Under the pieces are notes generated by a model. That model ran no database searches and had not been told where the DNA came from. It was given only the letters and a program-made list of their open reading frames with translations. 64,000 nucleotides of DNA from Bacillus taeanensis (GTDB lineage Bacteria > Bacillota > Bacilli > Bacillales > UBA6769): NCBI RefSeq assembly GCF_003318295.1, contig NZ_QOCW01000006.1:62001-126000 (forward strand), written 5' to 3'. This document shows positions 60,403 through 64,000 of this stretch, piece by piece. Each line of letters begins with the position of its first letter. The first letter of the stretch is position 1. A program made the translations under genes and the position numbers.

Positions 60403-61464
60403 ATGGCATTACAGCAGGTTCAGCAGGAAAAACATGTAACAGCTGCGAATAGTACTACTGTAGAAGGACTTTCACATTCAAAGGGGTTTGTACGAGGATT
60501 ACTTTTAACACTCGTTCTTGCAATTATTGCCGGGCAGCTTGCAAAACTGCCATTTCTTTCAATTATGGGAATTATGATTTTATCAATTTTGTTAGGGATG
60601 TCTTGGAAAAGCGTCATGTCTGTTCCAACCGGCGCAGCACCTGGAATTACATTCAGCAGTAAGATTTTACTTCGCGCAGGCATTATTTTAATGGGACTTC
60701 GCTTAAATCTTGAACAAATAGTAAACGCTGGATTATCTGTATTTTTAATCGATGTTATCGTAATCGCTTTCACTCTTGTTGTGATGATGAGTCTTGGAAA
60801 AGCTCTTTCTATTGATAAACACTTATCAGCATTAATTGCTGTTGGAACAGCCGTTTGTGGGGCTGCAGCGATTGTTGCCGTCGCTCCGCTTATTAAAGGA
60901 AAAAAGGAATACACAGCACTTGCGGTTGCCTGTATTGCGATTTTAGGAACAGTTGGGGCGATTCTTTACATTTTGTTATACCCGCTTCTTGGTCTTAATT
61001 CCTATTCATACGGTGTATTAGTAGGTGCCACCCTTCATGAGCTTGCCCATGTAATTGCCGCTGCGATTCCCGGTGGAGAAGTAAGCAGTGAAACAGCTCT
61101 TCTTGTAAAACTGGGCAGAGTCGCCCTGTTAATTCCTGTTGCCCTTATTTTAGGCTTTATCTTTTCACGAAACGATGGAACGAAAACCGCTGAGAAAAAA
61201 TCATTTAAAGATCTTCCTGTTCCATGGTTTATTTTTGGATTTTTAGCCATGAGTGTTGTGAATACACTCCAATTGTTAAGTGCTTCTGTTACAAATGCTC
61301 TCATTTTTATAAGCATCTATTTGTTATCAATGGCAATGGCTGGACTTGGACTAAGCATTAACTTTGGTGATTTTAAAAAAGTCGGAATTAAACCGGTTAT
61401 TGTTGGCATACTTGGATTTATGGCTCTTTCACTATTAAGTCCGTTCTTACTGTACCTGCTTTAA
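60403..61464 (+). CDS. YeiH-family (UPF0324) putative sulfate/sulfite exporter
   Basis: 353 residues from the ATG at 60403, six bases after GGAGAGG; the frame is open much further upstream but lacks a start with a ribosome site. Nine to eleven hydrophobic helices, with GVLVGATLHELAHVIAAA (conserved His/Glu) and AVGTAVCGAAAIVAVAPLI as family marks. Members are called putative sulfate exporters. Xsc releases sulfite, so export of sulfite or sulfate fits this cluster. In E. coli yeiH is controlled by the LysR protein YeiE; here too a LysR gene follows by 24 bases. Confidence 0.85.
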   Translation: MALQQVQQEKHVTAANSTTVEGLSHSKGFVRGLLLTLVLAIIAGQLAKLPFLSIMGIMILSILLGMSWKSVMSVPTGAAPGITFSSKILLRAGIILMGLRLNLEQIVNAGLSVFLIDVIVIAFTLVVMMSLGKALSIDKHLSALIAVGTAVCGAAAIVAVAPLIKGKKEYTALAVACIAILGTVGAILYILLYPLLGLNSYSYGVLVGATLHELAHVIAAAIPGGEVSSETALLVKLGRVALLIPVALILGFIFSRNDGTKTAEKKSFKDLPVPWFIFGFLAMSVVNTLQLLSASVTNALIFISIYLLSMAMAGLGLSINFGDFKKVGIKPVIVGILGFMALSLLSPFLLYLL

Positions 61465-61488
61465 CAAACTTTAAAGAGGGGGAAGCTT

Positions 61489-62415
61489 ATGAACATTGAA
61501 CATTTAAAAGTCTTTTATACAGCTGCAAAAACAAAAAATTTCTCTGAAACGGCGAGGGCGCTTCACCTTTCACAACCGACTGTAAGCTCGCAAATTCGTC
61601 AGCTGGAAGAACATTTAAACACAAAGTTATTCCATCGTACAACTAAAAAAATTGAGTTAACGACTTCTGGAAAAATGCTTTTTCAATACACCGATCAAAT
61701 TCTATCATTAATTTACGAAGCAGAAAAAGATATTAACCTGCTTTCTAATACGATTCATGGTGATTTAACGATTGGCGCCAGCTTAACAATTGGCGAGTAT
61801 ATTTTACCTTCTATTCTTGGAAAGTTTAAAAGAAAGCATCCTCATATTAATCTCATTATGAAAACATTTAATTCGGAACAAATTATTTCAAATCTTCATC
61901 ACGGCGAAATTGAAGTTGGTTTTATTGAATCAACATTGTTTTACCCGCACTTAGAACAGCAGGCATTTCTTGAAGATGAATTAGTGATTATTACATCAAC
62001 ACATCCGTCTCATTCGATTATTGGAGATCGGACACATATTACCCATGAAGAACTCTTTCAGCTTCCGATTATCTTACGTGAACAAGGATCCGGCACAAGA
62101 CAGGTGATCGAAGAAAACTTCCAAAAACACCATCTCGATCCAAATAAATTGAATGTCATGTTAGAACTTCCGAATACTGAAGCAATTAAATCGACTGTGG
62201 AATCTGGGATGGGAATTTCGATTATTTCAAAATCATCGATTAAAAAAGAACTACAAATCGGCTCCCTAAGAACGGTTGCCATTGAAGGAATTCAAATGAA
62301 AAGATACTTTTATACAGTTCATAATAAACAGCAGTTAACACCAGCTGCAGAGTTATTTTTAACATTTACTCACGAACATTTTCAATACGAACAGCTCTCA
62401 TTACGTATATCTTAA
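61489..62415 (+). CDS. LysR-family regulator (CysL/YeiE-like)
   Basis: 308 residues. Helix-turn-helix: NFSETARALHLSQPTVSSQIRQLEEHLNTKLFHRTTKKIELT. Effector domain with GASLTIGEYILPSILGKFKRKHP and LREQGSGTRQVIEENF, which is typical of the CysL/YeiE/CbbR group. Likely controls the exporter gene in front of it in response to sulfite or a related anion. AAGAGGGGGAAGC precedes the ATG. Same strand and 24 bases from the exporter gene, thus co-transcribed. Confidence 0.87.
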   Translation: MNIEHLKVFYTAAKTKNFSETARALHLSQPTVSSQIRQLEEHLNTKLFHRTTKKIELTTSGKMLFQYTDQILSLIYEAEKDINLLSNTIHGDLTIGASLTIGEYILPSILGKFKRKHPHINLIMKTFNSEQIISNLHHGEIEVGFIESTLFYPHLEQQAFLEDELVIITSTHPSHSIIGDRTHITHEELFQLPIILREQGSGTRQVIEENFQKHHLDPNKLNVMLELPNTEAIKSTVESGMGISIISKSSIKKELQIGSLRTVAIEGIQMKRYFYTVHNKQQLTPAAELFLTFTHEHFQYEQLSLRIS

Positions 62416-62416
62416 T

Positions 62417-62442
62417 TGGTACGAACATCCGGATGTTCGTAA
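62417..62442. promoter_or_regulatory. Taurine-cluster operator box 5, perfect palindrome after the LysR gene
   Basis: ACGAACATCCGGATGTTCGT (62421-62440) is a perfect 20-base palindrome. The left half with GGT in front gives GTACGAACAT as in the other boxes. It stands just after the LysR stop codon and before its terminator, with no promoter-dependent gene directly downstream. Confidence 0.55.
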
Positions 62443-62446
62443 TACT

Positions 62447-62489
62447 AAAAGGAGACACTTATCCCGCTATTGGATAAGTGTCTCCTTTT
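62447..62489 (+). terminator. Terminator of the exporter-LysR operon
   Basis: AAAAGGAGACACTTATCC pairs perfectly with GGATAAGTGTCTCCTTTT around a 7-base loop and ends in T residues. Confidence 0.9.
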
Positions 62490-62580
62490 TAAAACAGGTT
62501 TCCCAACTTTTTCTCTACCACATGTAAATATATATCAAGATTGACAAATTTCAAAAATCAGATTATAGTATCTTCATAAG

Positions 62581-62595
62581 TGATAATGATTATCA
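62581..62595 (+). promoter_or_regulatory. Fur box (exact 7-1-7 palindrome)
   Basis: TGATAATGATTATCA fits the Bacillus Fur consensus (7-1-7 form) without mismatch. It stands 40 bases before the truncated iron-transporter ATPase gene. Confidence 0.85.
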
Positions 62596-62634
62596 ATACT
62601 ATTTACATATTGATTAAAAATTGGAGGTTACAGC

Positions 62635-62796
62635 ATGGTTCACCTTTACACAAAAGATTTACACATTAGCTATGGTGAACGGACAATTGTAAAGGATCTC
62701 ACGATTGACATACCTGATAAAAAAATTACAACAATTATCGGTTCCAATGGCTGCGGAAAATCGACGCTTTTAATTAAAAAGAGTCATCTCAATTAG
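62635..62796 (+). pseudogene. Truncated ATP-binding protein of an iron(III)-siderophore ABC transporter
   Basis: A good ribosome site (TTGGAGG) and ATG start a 53-residue frame: TKDLHISYGERTIVKDLTID, then the Walker A IIGSNGCGKSTLL, after which the sequence breaks into IKKSHLN and a stop. Full-length FhuC/FecE-like ATPases have about 260-270 residues, so some 80 percent is deleted. The iron role is inferred from the Fur box and the N-terminal similarity. Confidence 0.75.
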
Positions 62797-62823
62797 TCAA
62801 TAATGTTAACCAATTGAGACGAC
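62783..62823 (-). terminator. Terminator-like inverted repeat downstream of the YitT gene
   Basis: GTCATCTCAATTAGT and ACCAATTGAGACGAC pair with two G-T-type differences; on the minus strand TCTTTTTAATT follows. It probably ends YitT-gene transcription and marks the deletion point of the ATPase gene. Confidence 0.6.
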
Positions 62824-62908
62824 CATTCAACATACACTTAAACTATTCAATTGAATAAGCGTTCTGCATTTATTCTTACTATTCCATCATGCTTTTTCAC
62901 TTTTAAAA

Positions 62909-63754
62909 TTATACAAACTGTTTTTGAATACTGGCTCCATATACTTCCTTCGCATCATGCACCGTAATAAAGGCGCGAGGATCCACTTCAAAAATAAACT
63001 TTTTCAGCAGCGAAAAGTCTTTATTATTTAAAATCGTTGTAATCACTTGCTTTTCGCTGTTTGAATAACCGCCAACCGCAGCATGCATAGTCGTTCCTTT
63101 ACCAAGACCTTTCACAATGTAATTACGAATTTCCTCGCTTTGTTCGCTAATAATCACAATTTCTTTATGATTATTAAACTGCTGCAGCACATAATCAATA
63201 ATAAAACCGTTTAAAAAGACGCCAAACACTCCGTACATCGCCTTTTCAACTCCAAAAATAAATGCCGCAGAGACTGCAATAAAAATATCGCACATTAACA
63301 CAGCTTTTCCAATATTAATTGACACATACTTATTTAAAATCATCGCCAAAATATCCGTTCCCCCGGTTGAAGTGCCTTGGCTAAATACAAGTGCCATTCC
63401 AAATGCGCCAATTGAAAAACCAATCAAAAGCTGAATCAGAATATCTTCTCCCAGCGGCTGAGCGACTGGAAAAAGGAAATCTAGTAGATAAACAAAACCC
63501 GAAAGCACAAAACTAGCATAAATCGTTTTTGCCCCAAAGCTAAATCCTAAAAAAATAAAACCAACAATAAACAAAACAAGGTTAATACAAATCATAATTA
63601 AACCAATCGATATATCAGGAAGCAGTTTGTTCGTTAGTACGGAAAGACCGGTCACCCCTCCAGCTGCTAAAGAGTTAGGAACTAGAAAATAGTGAACATT
63701 CATCGCAATTAACAACAAACCTGCATGTATAAGTAAAATTTCTTTTAATTTCAT
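62909..63754 (-). CDS. YitT-family membrane protein (DUF161 plus DUF2179)
   Basis: 281 residues: about five or six N-terminal membrane helices (MNVHYFLVPNSLAAGGVTGLSVL, FSQGTSTGGTDILAMILNKY) and a cytoplasmic C-terminal domain of about 80 residues (GLGKGTTMHAAVGGYSNSEKQVITTILN, PRAFITVHDAKEVYG). This is the common YitT/YqfU family of Firmicutes, of unknown transport or sensing function. The next 246 bases to the window end (63755-64000) contain no gene I can support. Confidence 0.88.
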   Translation of the reverse strand: MKLKEILLIHAGLLLIAMNVHYFLVPNSLAAGGVTGLSVLTNKLLPDISIGLIMICINLVLFIVGFIFLGFSFGAKTIYASFVLSGFVYLLDFLFPVAQPLGEDILIQLLIGFSIGAFGMALVFSQGTSTGGTDILAMILNKYVSINIGKAVLMCDIFIAVSAAFIFGVEKAMYGVFGVFLNGFIIDYVLQQFNNHKEIVIISEQSEEIRNYIVKGLGKGTTMHAAVGGYSNSEKQVITTILNNKDFSLLKKFIFEVDPRAFITVHDAKEVYGASIQKQFV

Positions 63755-64000
63755 GAAAAACCCTCCATAATTCCACGTACATTATTACGTCACAAGCGCA
63801 AATTATAACGCTGCTTATGTTATTTGTAAATAGCTTTATTTAAAAAGATTCGGAGGTTATTTTTTGATTCTAAAGTTCGCTAAAGAAATCTTTCAATTGT
63901 TGCACATCTTCCTTTATTGCTAATACGATTATTACCACTTAAGTTGACGATGAGAAAACAGAACCATTTCAAAGTTCAAAAAGATTCACACCTCCAAATC

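Noticed and set aside
63840-63910. Short TTG-started frame after GGAGG at the window end.
   Set aside because: It stops after about 19 codons and has no recognisable content.

Overview
The window comes from an AT-rich, endospore-forming Gram-positive bacterium, most likely a member of the Bacillaceae. The evidence is a complete ger germinant-receptor operon, strong AGGAGG-type ribosome binding sites, a Bacillus-style nag regulon, a Bacillus-type 4Fe-4S ferredoxin with a YumC-type reductase, and an exact 7-1-7 Fur box. No ribosomal RNA, tRNA, CRISPR or phage genes are visible. All names come from reading the sequence and from memory of protein families; no search was run.

Layout. 1-2.5 kb: end of a LysR regulator, then a MarR-controlled MFS exporter. 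2.6-10.7 kb: a citrate synthase and a 3-hydroxybenzoate/gentisate cluster (FAD hydroxylase, gentisate dioxygenase, DinB-fold candidate maleylpyruvate isomerase, fumarylpyruvate hydrolase, YciI protein, divergent IclR regulator, aromatic-acid MFS permease). 10.64-12.9 kb: a TnpB-only IS200/IS605-type element that has replaced the last codons of the permease gene; its TnpB has no zinc finger and an in-frame stop. 13-15.1 kb: 3-hydroxybutyrate dehydrogenase and a GntP permease, followed by an IS3 scar. 15.5-19.5 kb: the ger operon.

19.9-45 kb: a large aromatic-CoA catabolic island, nearly all on the minus strand. A benzoate-CoA ligase is encoded with a divergent PaaABC-like di-iron oxygenase, a PaaD split into two genes, two 3-hydroxyacyl-CoA dehydrogenases, a 3-oxoadipyl-CoA-type thiolase, an aldehyde dehydrogenase, several crotonases (two almost identical), two related metallo-beta-lactamase-fold hydrolases, a Liv-type ABC importer, a PaaX regulator, a CoA-transferase-like pair whose catalytic Glu is Asp, and a ferredoxin/ferredoxin reductase pair. 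Genes for phenylacetate-CoA ligase, PaaE and PaaZ are absent, and so are BoxB/BoxC. I propose an aerobic benzoyl-CoA route using a Paa-type epoxidase. A repeated operator-like element stands before six transcription units of this island, which supports one regulon, probably controlled by the PaaX protein.

45-50.8 kb: N-acetylglucosamine use (nagA-nagB-nagR-SIS operon and a divergent PTS permease, with two mirror-image NagR sites). 51-62.5 kb: taurine/sulfonate degradation (APC permease, pta, xsc, tpa, ald, GntR regulator, YeiH-type exporter, LysR regulator), with five copies of a GTACGRACRT-type box. 62.6-63.8 kb: a truncated iron ABC-transporter ATPase behind an intact Fur box, then a YitT-family membrane protein. 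The last 250 bases hold nothing I can identify.
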